Assembly (NCBI RefSeq): GCF_014646575.1
Contig: NZ_BMNN01000002.1
Coordinates: 425,619-489,618, forward strand
DNA from: Halopseudomonas pertucinogena
GTDB taxonomy: Bacteria; Pseudomonadota; Gammaproteobacteria; Pseudomonadales; Pseudomonadaceae
DNA: 64,000 nucleotides
Direction: 5' to 3'
Below the pieces are notes generated by a model. The model searched no databases, was not told the origin of the DNA, and worked only from the letters and a program-made list of their open reading frames with translations. Shown piece after piece: positions 35,872 through 44,983 of this stretch. The stretch's first letter is position 1; each line of letters begins with the position of its first letter. The translations under genes were made by a program, and so were the position numbers.

Positions 35872-36755
35872 TGAACCCGCCCCGGCAACCGACCCAGGTG
35901 CAGAATGATCGGCTGTTGAAACTGGCGACCTACGCCTCGGTGCTGGTTGCCCTGCTGCTGATCGCACTCAAGGCGCTGGTCTGGTACATGTCCGGCTCGG
36001 TGAGTCTGCTAGCTTCACTGATCGACTCGCTGATGGACGCCGGAGCATCGCTCATCAACCTGATCGCGGTTGCCTATGCGCTGACCCCGCCGGACAAGGG
36101 ACACCGCTACGGCCACGGCAAGGCAGAAGCGCTGGCCGGGCTGGCGCAATCGGTGTTCATTGCCGGTTCCGCGCTGCTGGTGCTCTATCAGGGCATCGAC
36201 CGGCTGCGCAATCCGCAGCCGCTGGACGCGGCCTGGTACGGCGTGGCGGTGATGCTGCTGTCGATCATCGCTACCCTGTTGCTGTTGCGCTTCCAGGCCA
36301 GAGTGATACGGCGCACCGGCTCGACCGCGATCCGCGCCGATGCGCTGCATTACCGCTCCGACCTCCTGATGAACGGCAGCATCATCGTCGCCCTGCTGCT
36401 GGCGCACTACGGCATACCCGGCGCCGATGCCCTGTTCGGTATCGCCATCGCGCTGGTCATCGGCTTCAGTGCCGTGCGGATCGGCCAGGACGCGGTGCAG
36501 ATCCTTATGGATCATGAGCTGCCCGACGAGGTGCGCAAGGAGGCTCTGGCCCTGGCCCGGGCGGTGCCCGGGGTGATCGACGTGCATGACCTGCGCACCC
36601 GCCAGTCGGGACAGCAGTGGTTCATGCAGCTGCACCTGGAGCTGCCCGGCGACCTGCCCCTGAGTGAGGCGCACGCGCTTGGGGAGCAGGTACGTCTGGC
36701 GATACAGAAGCGATATTCCCGGGCGGAAGTCCTGGTGCACAAGGACCCGGTCTGA
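35871..36755 (+). CDS. fieF: cation diffusion facilitator (FieF-like)
   Basis: The 294-residue CDF transporter has the first metal site in DSLMDAGASLINLIAV, DKGHRYGHGKAEALAG, the second in RADALHYRSDLLMN (HxxxD), and a C-terminal cytoplasmic ferredoxin-like domain with HDLRTRQSG. It exports Zn(II) or Fe(II) against protons. It is coupled to the upstream lipoprotein gene (TGATG). Confidence 0.9.
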   Translation: MNPPRQPTQVQNDRLLKLATYASVLVALLLIALKALVWYMSGSVSLLASLIDSLMDAGASLINLIAVAYALTPPDKGHRYGHGKAEALAGLAQSVFIAGSALLVLYQGIDRLRNPQPLDAAWYGVAVMLLSIIATLLLLRFQARVIRRTGSTAIRADALHYRSDLLMNGSIIVALLLAHYGIPGADALFGIAIALVIGFSAVRIGQDAVQILMDHELPDEVRKEALALARAVPGVIDVHDLRTRQSGQQWFMQLHLELPGDLPLSEAHALGEQVRLAIQKRYSRAEVLVHKDPV

Positions 36756-36779
36756 GATACCGGGCGCCAGAAACGCCAA

Positions 36780-36798
36780 CGGCCGACATGGTCGGCCG
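36780..36798. terminator. hairpin after fieF
   Basis: CGGCCGAC-ATG-GTCGGCCG forms an 8-bp stem 24 bp after the fieF stop; no U-tract follows. The rest of the 321-bp gap to the Lrp gene carries a promoter near 36961 and no gene that I can support. Confidence 0.6.
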
Positions 36799-36960
36799 CT
36801 GCGTCTGTCCTGCTCCGCATCCTCGTGGGATGGTGCCTGTCCCTCTGCCTTGTGGGCTGGGGTGGCCGGGTGATGGGTCAGTTCCGGTGGAAACTGCCAT
36901 CCCTGCATCGCTCTTCTGGAGCGACCGGTTGGACTCGCCGGCCAGGGCTTGAAAACTTGC

Positions 36961-36969
36961 TGATATAAT
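36961..36969 (+). promoter_or_regulatory. extended -10 promoter of the Lrp-family gene
   Basis: TGATATAAT is an exact extended -10 (TG-n-TATAAT) about 110 bp before the regulator start; no good -35 is present, as is usual for extended -10 promoters. The AT-rich leader between (TTTTATTGCAG, AGCAATAATTCACC) could hold Lrp-type autoregulatory sites. Confidence 0.6.
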
Positions 36970-37076
36970 AACGAGCGCCCGGCGCCATTTCTTGCCTTTT
37001 ATTGCAGAACCTCGCCACCATCGAGCAATAATTCACCAACATCCGCAGCGTGCACGCAATTCAATGAGGTGACCTG

Positions 37077-37562
37077 ATGAATCCCCCCGATCTCGATCGT
37101 TATGACCTGAAGATACTGGCTGCGCTGCAGGAGGATGCCAGCATCAGCAATCAGGAGCTGGCCGACCGTATCGGTCTCTCGCCATCGCCCTGCTCGCGGC
37201 GGGTCAGGCAACTGGAAGAAGCTGGCTATATCACCCGTCATGTCGCGCTGCTGGATCAGCAGAAGCTGGGCCTGACGCTGACGGCCTTTGTCATGATCGG
37301 CATGGATCGCCACACGCCGGACCGCTTCGCCAACTTCGAATCGGCAATCCGCAAGTGTCCGGAGGTGCAGAGCTGCGCCCTGGTGACCGGTATGGATGCC
37401 GATTATCAGCTGCGGGTGGTGGTCCAGGATATGGATCATTACCAGCAGTTCCTGCTGGGCACCCTGACCCGGATCGAGGGGGTGTCCAGCGTCCGTTCGA
37501 GCTTCGTGCTCAATCAGGTAGTTTCGAGTACGGAATTGCCTCTGGGGCATCTGGTCAGATAG
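37077..37562 (+). CDS. Lrp/AsnC family transcriptional regulator
   Basis: The 161-residue protein has the N-terminal winged helix LDRYDLKILAALQEDASISN followed by ELADRIGLSPSPCSRRVRQLEE, and a C-terminal RAM effector domain (VQSCALVTGMDADYQLRV). Such regulators sense amino acids. The SPSPCSRRVRQLE recognition helix resembles the BkdR/Lrp branch. The ligand is unknown; GAGGTG lies before the ATG. Confidence 0.92.
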   Translation: MNPPDLDRYDLKILAALQEDASISNQELADRIGLSPSPCSRRVRQLEEAGYITRHVALLDQQKLGLTLTAFVMIGMDRHTPDRFANFESAIRKCPEVQSCALVTGMDADYQLRVVVQDMDHYQQFLLGTLTRIEGVSSVRSSFVLNQVVSSTELPLGHLVR

Positions 37563-37589
37563 TTAACCCTTTTCCGAATGGAGTCTTAC

Positions 37590-37790
37590 GTGTCCTACGA
37601 AGAATTTGAAGCTCTCGCCCTGCCCATTTCCATTTTCGCCCTGGTGGCGTTCATGGGATTCATCGTCTGGGATCTGGCGAAAAAATCCAAGGCGGGCCGC
37701 TGGGGTACCGCCGTCCTGTTCTTTGCCCTGGGCCTGGGCGTGCTGGGGTTCGTGATCAAGGCGGTGATTCTTGGTAGTGTTGAGGGTTGA
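37590..37790 (+). CDS. DUF2788 small membrane protein
   Basis: The 66-residue product has two membrane helices joined by DLAKKSKAGRWGT and fits DUF2788, a small family of Pseudomonas and relatives. The GTG at 37590 is chosen because GGAG lies 6 bases upstream; an in-frame ATG at 37578 has no ribosome site. Function unknown. Confidence 0.72.
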   Translation: MSYEEFEALALPISIFALVAFMGFIVWDLAKKSKAGRWGTAVLFFALGLGVLGFVIKAVILGSVEG

Positions 37791-37798
37791 CGGCCCAC

Positions 37799-37806
37799 AA
37801 CAATAA
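37799..37806 (+). promoter_or_regulatory. candidate Crc-Hfq binding (CA) motif in the aidB leader
   Basis: AACAATAA matches the A-A-N-A-A-N-A-A pattern of Crc/Hfq targets exactly and sits 4 bases before GGAGGG, where binding would block translation. Given a CrcZ-family RNA in the same window this is a plausible target site. Confidence 0.4.
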
Positions 37807-37822
37807 TTTCCGGAGGGCAGCC

Positions 37823-39475
37823 ATGAGCCTGCACCAGTACGCGGAAACCCATGAAGTCACCAATCAGGTCCCTCCGCTGGATGGCCTGAACCTCTACCAC
37901 TGCGATCTGCCGCTCCAGCAATGGGTGCATCGCTATCGCGGCGACTGGGCCAGCGAGCAGCTGGGTGCCTATGGCCAGCTGGCCGGCGGCGAGCTGATGC
38001 AGGCAGGCTTTCTGGCCAACCGTTACCCGCCGGAGTTTCACAGTCACGACCGTTACGGGCACCGGCTGGATACGGTGGAATTTCACCCGGCTTACCACCA
38101 GTTGATGAGCGCCGGAATTGCCCACGGCATCACCAGTGCGCCCTGGACCGCTCCCGGCCCCGGCGCACACGTGGCGCGCGCTGCGACCATGTACCTGCAC
38201 AACCAGGCCGAGGCCGGGACCAGCTGCCCGATGACCATGACCTTTGCCTGCGTGCCGGCGCTGCGCCTGCAGCCGGACATTGCCGGGAAGTGGCTGCCGA
38301 AGATCCTGTCCCGGGAATACGACCCGCGCAATCTGCCGATGGAACAGAAGCGCGGCCTGACCATCGGTATGGCGATGACCGAGAAACAGGGCGGCACGGA
38401 TGTGCGCGCCAATACCACTCGCGCTGTGCCGGTGGGCAACGCCGGCCCCGGCCAGGCCTATGAGCTGGTCGGCCACAAGTGGTTCTGCTCGGCGCCGATG
38501 TGCGATGCGTTTCTGACCCTGGCACAGACGGACCGTGGCCTGAACTGTTTTCTGCTGCCCCGTCACCGTCCGGACGGTACTCGCAACCAGTTCTATATCC
38601 AGCGGCTGAAGGACAAGCTGGGCAATCAGGCCAACGCGTCCAGTGAAGTGGAATTTCGAGGCGCGCTGGCGTGGATGATCGGTGAGGAAGGGCGCGGCGT
38701 ACCGACCATCATCGAGATGGTGGCCATGACCCGCTTCGATTGCATGATCGGCTCCAGCTCGCTGATGCGTCAGGCGCTGACCCAGGCGCTGCACCATTGC
38801 GCCCATCGGCTGGTCAGCGGTCGGGTATTGGTGGAGCAGCCGCTGATGCAGAACGTGCTGGCCGATCTGGCGCTGGAAAGCGAGGCGGCGCTGGCGCTGA
38901 CGATGCGCATGGCATCGGCGCTGGATAATACCGCTGATGCCCATGAGGCGCGTTTTATCCGGCTGGTTACGGCCATCGGCAAGTACTGGATCTGCAAGCG
39001 GGCGCCGGCGATGATCAACGAGGCCCAGGAGTGTCTGGGCGGTGCGGGCTATGTGGAGGACAGCATTCTGCCACGTTTGTATCGGGAGGCGCCGGTCAAC
39101 TCTATCTGGGAGGGCTCGGGCAATGTGCAGTGCCTGGATGTGCTCAGGGCGTTGTCCAGGGAGCCGGGGCTGGACGAGATGCTGTTTACCGAGTTGCAGG
39201 ATGGCGCTGGGGATGACCGTCTGAAGCGGCATGTCGAGCTGCTGAAGGAGCATTTTGCCGACAAGGCGGATATTCAGTACCGGGCGCGGCAGCTGACCGA
39301 GGATATCGCGGTGGCGTTGCAGGCGCGGCTGCTGCTGGATGCGGGTAACACCGCGGTGTCGGATGCTTTCATGGCCAGTCGGCTGGCCGGGTGCGGGCGG
39401 GCGTTTGGTACCTTGCCCGGTGGTCTGGATGTGCGGGGGTTGATCGAGCGCAGTATGCCGGTGGGGGCCTGGTAG
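37823..39475 (+). CDS. aidB: AidB-type acyl-CoA dehydrogenase
   Basis: The 550-residue flavoprotein begins MSLHQYAETHEVTNQVPPL and has the AidB features: a long N-terminal region, TIGMAMTEKQGGTDVRANTT, GHKWFCSAPMCDAFL, and the C-terminal SIWEGSGNVQCLDVLRAL. AidB is induced by alkylation stress and binds DNA, though some relatives act as isovaleryl-CoA dehydrogenases. GGAGGG lies 5 bases before the ATG at 37823, preferred over 37787. No ada or alkB neighbour is seen. Confidence 0.9.
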   Translation: MSLHQYAETHEVTNQVPPLDGLNLYHCDLPLQQWVHRYRGDWASEQLGAYGQLAGGELMQAGFLANRYPPEFHSHDRYGHRLDTVEFHPAYHQLMSAGIAHGITSAPWTAPGPGAHVARAATMYLHNQAEAGTSCPMTMTFACVPALRLQPDIAGKWLPKILSREYDPRNLPMEQKRGLTIGMAMTEKQGGTDVRANTTRAVPVGNAGPGQAYELVGHKWFCSAPMCDAFLTLAQTDRGLNCFLLPRHRPDGTRNQFYIQRLKDKLGNQANASSEVEFRGALAWMIGEEGRGVPTIIEMVAMTRFDCMIGSSSLMRQALTQALHHCAHRLVSGRVLVEQPLMQNVLADLALESEAALALTMRMASALDNTADAHEARFIRLVTAIGKYWICKRAPAMINEAQECLGGAGYVEDSILPRLYREAPVNSIWEGSGNVQCLDVLRALSREPGLDEMLFTELQDGAGDDRLKRHVELLKEHFADKADIQYRARQLTEDIAVALQARLLLDAGNTAVSDAFMASRLAGCGRAFGTLPGGLDVRGLIERSMPVGAW

Positions 39476-39490
39476 GTTTTTGGTCTTTGG

Positions 39491-39550
39491 TGCTGGGCTG
39501 GGTGCTGGGCTGGGCTGAGCGCTGGGCTGGGCGCTGGGCTGGGCGCTGCT
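39491..39550. repeat. low-complexity GCTGGGCTGGGC tandem repeat
   Basis: About five degenerate copies of a GCTGGGCTGGGC-type unit (variants with GT, GA and GC between) lie just after the aidB stop. It is the first part of a 373-bp gene-free stretch that also holds a long inverted repeat and an 11-bp inverted repeat (39693-39703 / 39778-39788, TGCGGATGGAT). Confidence 0.75.
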
Positions 39551-39565
39551 GCGGGATAGGGGGTG

Positions 39566-39677
39566 GGCAGGGATGGGTCTGGCCCATTGCCGAACTCGCA
39601 CCCCGCCATCCATGGCGCTCGTCTACGGCCGTCCCTGGCCGCAGACGGTTCGGCAATGGGCCATACCCACCCCTGCC
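39566..39677. repeat. 112-bp element with 30-bp inverted repeats
   Basis: Bases 39566-39595 and 39648-39677 are inverted repeats matching at 28 of 30 positions (core TGGCCCATTGCCGAAC). The 52-bp loop contains an inner hairpin CGGCC-GTCCCT-GGCCG, and the right arm is followed by TATTAACTTTTTTAC. It could be a miniature transposon-like element or a very long terminator of aidB. No target-site duplication is evident and no protein is encoded. Confidence 0.75.
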
Positions 39678-39848
39678 TATTAACTTTTTTACTGCGGATG
39701 GATCCATTTCTGCTCGCCTGTGAGCGCGGCAGGCTGATAACTCGTCAAACTCCTCGTGGTTGTTACGAGCGTTGGGCATCCATCCGCAACGTGGCGATCC
39801 ATGGCCACAAATAGCTACGCTCCATCCGCTCGCTTATAATCCGCATCC

Positions 39849-40472
39849 ATGAAACAGCCTCCCCGCAAGCCCCGCCCGCCGTCTCGTATCGGCAAACCCC
39901 GGCGCCAGCCCGCACCGCCCCCGGCGCAGCCTCGGCTGATCGCGCTGAACAAGCCGTTCGATGTGCTGACCCAGTTCACCGATGATCTGGGCCGGGCGAC
40001 GTTGAAGGACTTCGTGGACATACCGGGGGTGTACCCGGCTGGGCGACTGGATCGGGACAGTGAAGGGTTGTTGCTGCTGACCAATGACGGGCGTCTGCAG
40101 GCACGCATCACCGACCCGAAGCACAAGCTGAGCAAGACTTACTGGGTGCAAGTGGATGGCGAGCCGACCAGAGAGCAGTTGGATCAGCTGCGTGCCGGCC
40201 CGCTGCTCAATGACGGGCCAACCCGTCCGGCGCAGGTGGAGCATATTGCCGAGCCGCAGCTCTGGCCGCGCATTCCTCCGGTGCGCTTTCGCAGGAACAT
40301 TCCCACCAGCTGGCTGGCCATTACCATCAGTGAAGGCCGCAACCGTCAGGTAAGGCGGATGACGGCCGCGGTGGGCCTGCCGACCCTGAGACTGGTCCGG
40401 GTGCGGATCGGTGATTGGGAGTTGGGAGATCTGCAGCCGGGCCAGTGGCGGGAGCTGAGCATCACCCGGTAA
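39849..40472 (+). CDS. rluE: 23S rRNA pseudouridine synthase RluE
   Basis: The 207-residue protein belongs to the RsuA/RluE group, with [16 protein letters not shown], the catalytic Asp in [26 protein letters not shown] and [22 protein letters not shown]. Its short length and lack of an S4 domain fit RluE (U2457). A basic proline-rich N-terminus of about 28 residues precedes the core. Confidence 0.9.
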   Translation: MKQPPRKPRPPSRIGKPRRQPAPPPAQPRLIALNKPFDVLTQFTDDLGRATLKDFVDIPGVYPAGRLDRDSEGLLLLTNDGRLQARITDPKHKLSKTYWVQVDGEPTREQLDQLRAGPLLNDGPTRPAQVEHIAEPQLWPRIPPVRFRRNIPTSWLAITISEGRNRQVRRMTAAVGLPTLRLVRVRIGDWELGDLQPGQWRELSITR

Positions 40473-40529
40473 CAGAGCACCGCGCCGTGCCCCGGCCCCG
40501 AGACTGGACCTGGACCTAGACCTGGGAAC

Positions 40530-40592
40530 GTCGAGTTCCATCTCGACGCAGCGGACTCGCCAGCAACCCAACGGCCGAGATGGAACTCGGCC
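40530..40592. repeat. paired hairpin element, third genomic location
   Basis: GTCGAGTTCCATCTCGAC (40530-40547) is followed by the inverted form GGCCGAGATGGAACTCGGCC (40573-40592), whose outer stem has changed on both sides. It is the same element as at 23.4 and 29.4 kb, again between convergent genes (rluE and the RND pump). Confidence 0.82.
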
Positions 40593-40653
40593 CTCCTTCC
40601 AAAAACACCCTGGACCTGCGCGGGTCCGGGAACACTCAAGGGCTCGGTTGTGG

Positions 40654-43600
40654 TTACTCGCGCTGCCGTCTGCGACGCGACAGCACCCAGACGAAGAACA
40701 CCGGTACGAACAGCACGCCCAGCAGGGTGGCGCTGAGCATGCCGCCGATGACGCCGGTGCCGATGGCCCGCTGACTCGCGGCCCCTGCACCACTGGCAAT
40801 GGCCAGGGGCAGCACCCCGAGCATGAACGCCAGCGAGGTCATGATGATGGGACGGAAGCGCAGGCGGGCTGCTTCCACTGCCGCATCACGCAGGCTGCGC
40901 CCTTCGGCGTGCAGGTCCTTGGCGAACTCGACGATGAGGATGGCGTTCTTCGCTGCCAGGCCGATGATGGTAATCAGTCCGACCTTGAAGTACACGTCGT
41001 TGGGCATGCCCAGCAGGGTAACGGCCAGTACAGCCCCCAGCGCGCCGATGGGCACGATGAGGATCACCGACAGCGGAATTGCCCAGCTTTCATACAGGGC
41101 CACCAGCAGCAGGAATACCACGATCAGGGCCAGTGCCAGCAGCATGGGTGCCTGGGAGCCGGCGACCTTTTCCTGGTAGGACAGGCCGGTCCACTCGTAA
41201 CCCACGCCCCGAGGCAATTCGCTGACGATCCGTTCGATCTCTTCCATGGCGGCGCCGCTGCTGTAGCCCGGTGCGGAATCGCCGGAGATCTTGAACGCGG
41301 GATATCCGTTGTACCGCACGAACTGCACCGGCCCGTGCTCCCATTCGGTCTCGACAAAGGCGGACAGCGGCACCTGTTCACCCTGGCGGTTGGGCACATA
41401 CAGCTTGCCGACATCCTCCGGGGTCATGCGCTGCTCGGCATCGCCCTGCACTATCACCTTCTGCATGCGGCCGAAGTTGGTGAACTCGTTGATGAATGCC
41501 GAGCCGAAGGCGCTGGACAGGGTGGCACTGATGGCTTCGAAGCCGACACCCAGCGCCTGGGCCTTGTCCCGATCCACATGCAGTCGCAGCTGGGGTGCGT
41601 CTTCGAGACCTTCCATCATGGCGTAGGCAATCACCGGCGAGCTGTTGGCCTTCTGCAACAGCTCATCGCGCGCGGCGATCATCGCCTCGCGACCCAGGCC
41701 GCCCCGGTCCTGCAGGCGCAGGGCGAAGCCACCCGAGGTACCCAGTCCTTCGATGGATGGCGGCTGCACGGCGAAAATGGTGCCGTCAGCCACCGAGGCC
41801 AGACTCTGGTTGGCTCGCTGGCTTTCCGCGGCGACCGATTCTTCGGCGTCGCGCTCGGACCAGTCCTTGAAGGTCGGGAAGGCCAGCGCCGCATTCTGTC
41901 CCATGCCGGAAAAGCTGAAGCCCATGATCGAGACGATGCCTGCGACGCTCGGCCGGGACAGGAAGTGCTCTTCCATTGCCTCCACGGTCTTTTCTGCCCG
42001 GGGGATGGTGGCGCCGGGCGGCAGTTGCACGTCAACGATCAGGTAGCCCTGATCCTCGGCGGGCAGGAAGGCTTCCGGCAGACGGAGGAAGGTGAAGGCC
42101 AGTGCGGCGACAATCACCAGATACACCAGCATGAACCGGCCGGAGCGGCTCACCAGCCCGCCGGTGGTGCGCTTGTAGCCGCCGGTGAGTCCGGCGAAGC
42201 GACGGTTGAACCAGCCGAAGAAGCCGCGCTTCTCGTCCTTGTGCCCCTTGGGCACCGGCTTGAGCAATGTGACGCACAGCGCCGGGGTCATGCTCAGGGC
42301 GAGGAACCCGGAGAACAGGATGGAAACCGCCAGCGACAGGGAGAACTGTTCATAGATCACGCCCACCGAGCCGCCCATGAACGCGAGCGGGAAGAACACC
42401 GCCGACAGTACCAGGGTAATGCCGACAATGGCCCCGGTGATCTGCTTCATCGCCTTGCGGGTCGCTTCCAGCGGCGACAGCCCTTCCTCGGCCATGATCC
42501 GCTCGACGTTTTCCACCACCACGATGGCGTCGTCCACCAGAATCCCGATCGCCAGTACCATGCCGAACATGGTCATCATGTTTATCGAGAAACCCAGCAC
42601 CGACATCACCGCAAAGGTACCGAGCAGGCACACCGGCACCACCAGCGTCGGGATCAGGGTGTAACGCAGATTCTGCAGGAACAGGAACATGACCAGGAAA
42701 ACCAGCACGATGGCTTCGACCAGGGTCATGACCACCTTCTGGATGGCGGCGTCAACGAAGATGGAGGTGTCGTAGGGGATGCTGACTTCCATGTCCGGCG
42801 GAAACAGCTGCGACAGCTCATCCAGCCGCTGCTTGACGGCCTCGGCGGTGGCGATGGCGTTGGCATCGGAAGTCAGCTGCACCGCTGCGGCGGCAGCCGG
42901 GCGGCCGTTGAGCCGGGAGCTGAAACGGTATTCCTCGCGCCCCATTTCCACCCGGGCGACATCGCCCAGACGCACGGTGGAGCCGTCGGGATTGGCGCGC
43001 AGTACGATGTTCTCGAATTCTTCGACCGTTTCCAGCGTGCCCTGCACGATCAGCGTGGCAGTCAACTCCTGCTCGCTGGTGCTCGGCTGCTCGCCGAAGC
43101 TGCCCGCCGGGACCTGGACGTTCTGCGCGGCGATGGCACGGTTCACGTCCTCGATCGACAGACCGTAGCCCACCAGTTGCGAGGGATCGACCCAGACCCG
43201 CATGGCCCGTTCCGAGGAGAACATCTGCACCCGGCCGACCCCGGGAATGCGGCGGATCTCGTTGTTGATGTTACGCGCGGCGTAATCGGCCAGCCCGACC
43301 GGGTCTTTGTCGCCCTCCTTGTAACTGAGGGCGTAGATCAGCAGGAAGTTGGTGCTGGCCTGCTCCACCTGCAGGCCCTGCGCCAGCACCGCCTGGGGCA
43401 GACGCGCCTCGGCCCGCTTCAGGCGGTTCTGGACGTCCACCTGAGCCAGGTCCGGATCGGTTCCCGGCTCGAAGGTGACGCTGATCTCGGCCATGCCGTT
43501 GGAGCTGCTGGTGGACTCGTAGTAGAGCAGCCCCTTGGCCCCGTTGAGTTCTTCCTCGATGAGGCTGGTGACATTCTCGTTGAGAATGGTCGCCGAGGCA

Positions 43601-43752
43601 CCGGGATAGGTGGCGTAGATCATGATCTGCGGCGGTGCGACGTTGGGGTACTGGGCTACGGGCAGGTTCGGCAGCGCCAGCAGACCGGCCAGGCAGATGA
43701 AGATCGCCACCACGAAGGCAAAGTTGGGGCGATTGATGAAGAACTGTGGCAT
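40654..43752 (-). CDS. RND multidrug efflux permease (AcrB/MexB-like)
   Basis: The 1032-residue transporter has the full HAE1 layout: N-terminal FFINRPNFAFVVAIFICLAG, the paired proton-relay Asp residues in LAIGILVDDAIVVVENVERI, the relay Lys in GLAAKNAILIVEFAKD, and two large periplasmic loops. It works as a trimer with the upstream membrane fusion protein. The two genes are 29 bp apart; no outer membrane channel gene follows, so a shared OprM/TolC-type protein is implied. Substrates unknown. Confidence 0.94.
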   Translation of the reverse strand: MPQFFINRPNFAFVVAIFICLAGLLALPNLPVAQYPNVAPPQIMIYATYPGASATILNENVTSLIEEELNGAKGLLYYESTSSSNGMAEISVTFEPGTDPDLAQVDVQNRLKRAEARLPQAVLAQGLQVEQASTNFLLIYALSYKEGDKDPVGLADYAARNINNEIRRIPGVGRVQMFSSERAMRVWVDPSQLVGYGLSIEDVNRAIAAQNVQVPAGSFGEQPSTSEQELTATLIVQGTLETVEEFENIVLRANPDGSTVRLGDVARVEMGREEYRFSSRLNGRPAAAAAVQLTSDANAIATAEAVKQRLDELSQLFPPDMEVSIPYDTSIFVDAAIQKVVMTLVEAIVLVFLVMFLFLQNLRYTLIPTLVVPVCLLGTFAVMSVLGFSINMMTMFGMVLAIGILVDDAIVVVENVERIMAEEGLSPLEATRKAMKQITGAIVGITLVLSAVFFPLAFMGGSVGVIYEQFSLSLAVSILFSGFLALSMTPALCVTLLKPVPKGHKDEKRGFFGWFNRRFAGLTGGYKRTTGGLVSRSGRFMLVYLVIVAALAFTFLRLPEAFLPAEDQGYLIVDVQLPPGATIPRAEKTVEAMEEHFLSRPSVAGIVSIMGFSFSGMGQNAALAFPTFKDWSERDAEESVAAESQRANQSLASVADGTIFAVQPPSIEGLGTSGGFALRLQDRGGLGREAMIAARDELLQKANSSPVIAYAMMEGLEDAPQLRLHVDRDKAQALGVGFEAISATLSSAFGSAFINEFTNFGRMQKVIVQGDAEQRMTPEDVGKLYVPNRQGEQVPLSAFVETEWEHGPVQFVRYNGYPAFKISGDSAPGYSSGAAMEEIERIVSELPRGVGYEWTGLSYQEKVAGSQAPMLLALALIVVFLLLVALYESWAIPLSVILIVPIGALGAVLAVTLLGMPNDVYFKVGLITIIGLAAKNAILIVEFAKDLHAEGRSLRDAAVEAARLRFRPIIMTSLAFMLGVLPLAIASGAGAASQRAIGTGVIGGMLSATLLGVLFVPVFFVWVLSRRRRQRE

Positions 43753-43781
43753 GTTGGTCCCTTGGTACGATTCAGTGGGCG

Positions 43782-44915
43782 TCAGTTGGCAGTGACCGGC
43801 TCGACCTGGTCACCGGGCTGGAACTTGTGCACCGCATCCACGATCACCTGCTCGCCCTGCTCCAGCCCGGCAGTCACCTGCCAGTCCCGCCCGCGCATGG
43901 CACCCAGCTCTACCTCACGCTGTTGCACCCTGTTCTCCCGGTCCACCACCAGGACCCGGGCAATGCTGTCGGTTCCACGCACTATCGCGCGCTGGGGTAC
44001 GAAGATGGCCGATGCTTCCATTCCCACTTCGGTCTGCACCCGCACGTACATGCCCGGCAACAACACGGCATCCGGGTTCGGCAGCTCGGCGCGCAACACC
44101 ACCTGGCCGGTACTCGGGTCGACGGAAACATCCGAGAACAGCAGGCGCCCCTCCTGCGAATAGCCCTGCTTGCCCAGGGTGATACGCACCTTCGCCGCGC
44201 CGTCATCGTCCTGCCTGATCCGGCCTTCGGCGACAGCAGCACGCAACCGCAGCAACTCGTCCACCGACTGGGTGAAGTCGGCATATATGGGGTCGAGCTG
44301 CTGAATGCGGGCCATCGGCGTAGCCTCCCCCTGACCGACAAGGGCACCCTCGGTCACCAGCGCCCGGCCGATGCGCCCGTCGATCGGCGCGGTTACCGTG
44401 GCGCAGCCCAGGTTCAGTTCGGCCGTCTTCAGCGCTGCCTCGGCGCTGAGCTTTTCTGCTTCGGCGCTCTTCCGGGCGGCGATTGCGTTGTCATACTGCT
44501 GTTGGCTGATCGCACGGCTCTCCACCAGCCCCTCGTAACGCCGCGCCACGCTGGATGCCTGGAACAGGTTGGCTTCCGCCTGGGCCAGCGCACCGCGGGC
44601 CTCGGCCACAGCTGCCTCCAGCGGCTGCGGATCGATGCGGAACAGCACATCACCGGCCTTGACATCGGCGCCCTCGGTAAACAGCCGCTCCAGCACGATG
44701 CCGGGCACCCGTGCGCGGACTTCCGCTGTACGCGCCGGCTCGATCCGGCCGGGCAACTCGGTGGTGAGCATATGGTCTGACGGTTCGATTACCTGCACCT
44801 GAGCCTTCGGCACCGCCTGGGCAGGTTGATCGGCCGTTTCCCCTTGGCAGCCGGCTAACAAAAAGGCGGCAAGAACGCTGAGAAGGGCGTTACTGGAACG
44901 ACAGAATGCCAACAT
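43782..44915 (-). CDS. RND efflux periplasmic adaptor (membrane fusion protein)
   Basis: The 377-residue lipoprotein has a lipobox LAGC, the lipoyl halves RIEPARTAEVRARVPGIV and NLGCATVTAPIDGRIG, an alpha-hairpin between them (coiled coil around AQAEANLFQASSVARRYEGL) and a beta-barrel domain. It links the RND pump to an outer membrane channel. The start at 44915 follows AAGGA and opens the signal; the ATG at 44951 lacks a site. Confidence 0.92.
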   Translation of the reverse strand: MLAFCRSSNALLSVLAAFLLAGCQGETADQPAQAVPKAQVQVIEPSDHMLTTELPGRIEPARTAEVRARVPGIVLERLFTEGADVKAGDVLFRIDPQPLEAAVAEARGALAQAEANLFQASSVARRYEGLVESRAISQQQYDNAIAARKSAEAEKLSAEAALKTAELNLGCATVTAPIDGRIGRALVTEGALVGQGEATPMARIQQLDPIYADFTQSVDELLRLRAAVAEGRIRQDDDGAAKVRITLGKQGYSQEGRLLFSDVSVDPSTGQVVLRAELPNPDAVLLPGMYVRVQTEVGMEASAIFVPQRAIVRGTDSIARVLVVDRENRVQQREVELGAMRGRDWQVTAGLEQGEQVIVDAVHKFQPGDQVEPVTAN

Positions 44916-44983
44916 GGGTATGTCCTTGGATGAATACAGGAAAACAGGCACAAAATGAGGGCCGCCATGCTACTGACATCGTC

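Noticed and set aside
37595-39613. 672-residue open frame on the minus strand
   Set aside because: It is antisense to aidB and the DUF2788 gene and shows no domain; its N-terminus is made from the GCTGGGC tandem repeat.
40600-40653. An outer-membrane channel gene completing the RND operon
   Set aside because: The operon ends at the permease stop and is followed by the hairpin repeat and the convergent rluE gene; no OprM-like frame is present.
40648-44163. 1171-residue open frame on the plus strand
   Set aside because: It lies wholly antisense to the RND permease and adaptor genes, is rich in His/Gln/Gly/Arg without any domain, and is a product of GC-rich third positions.
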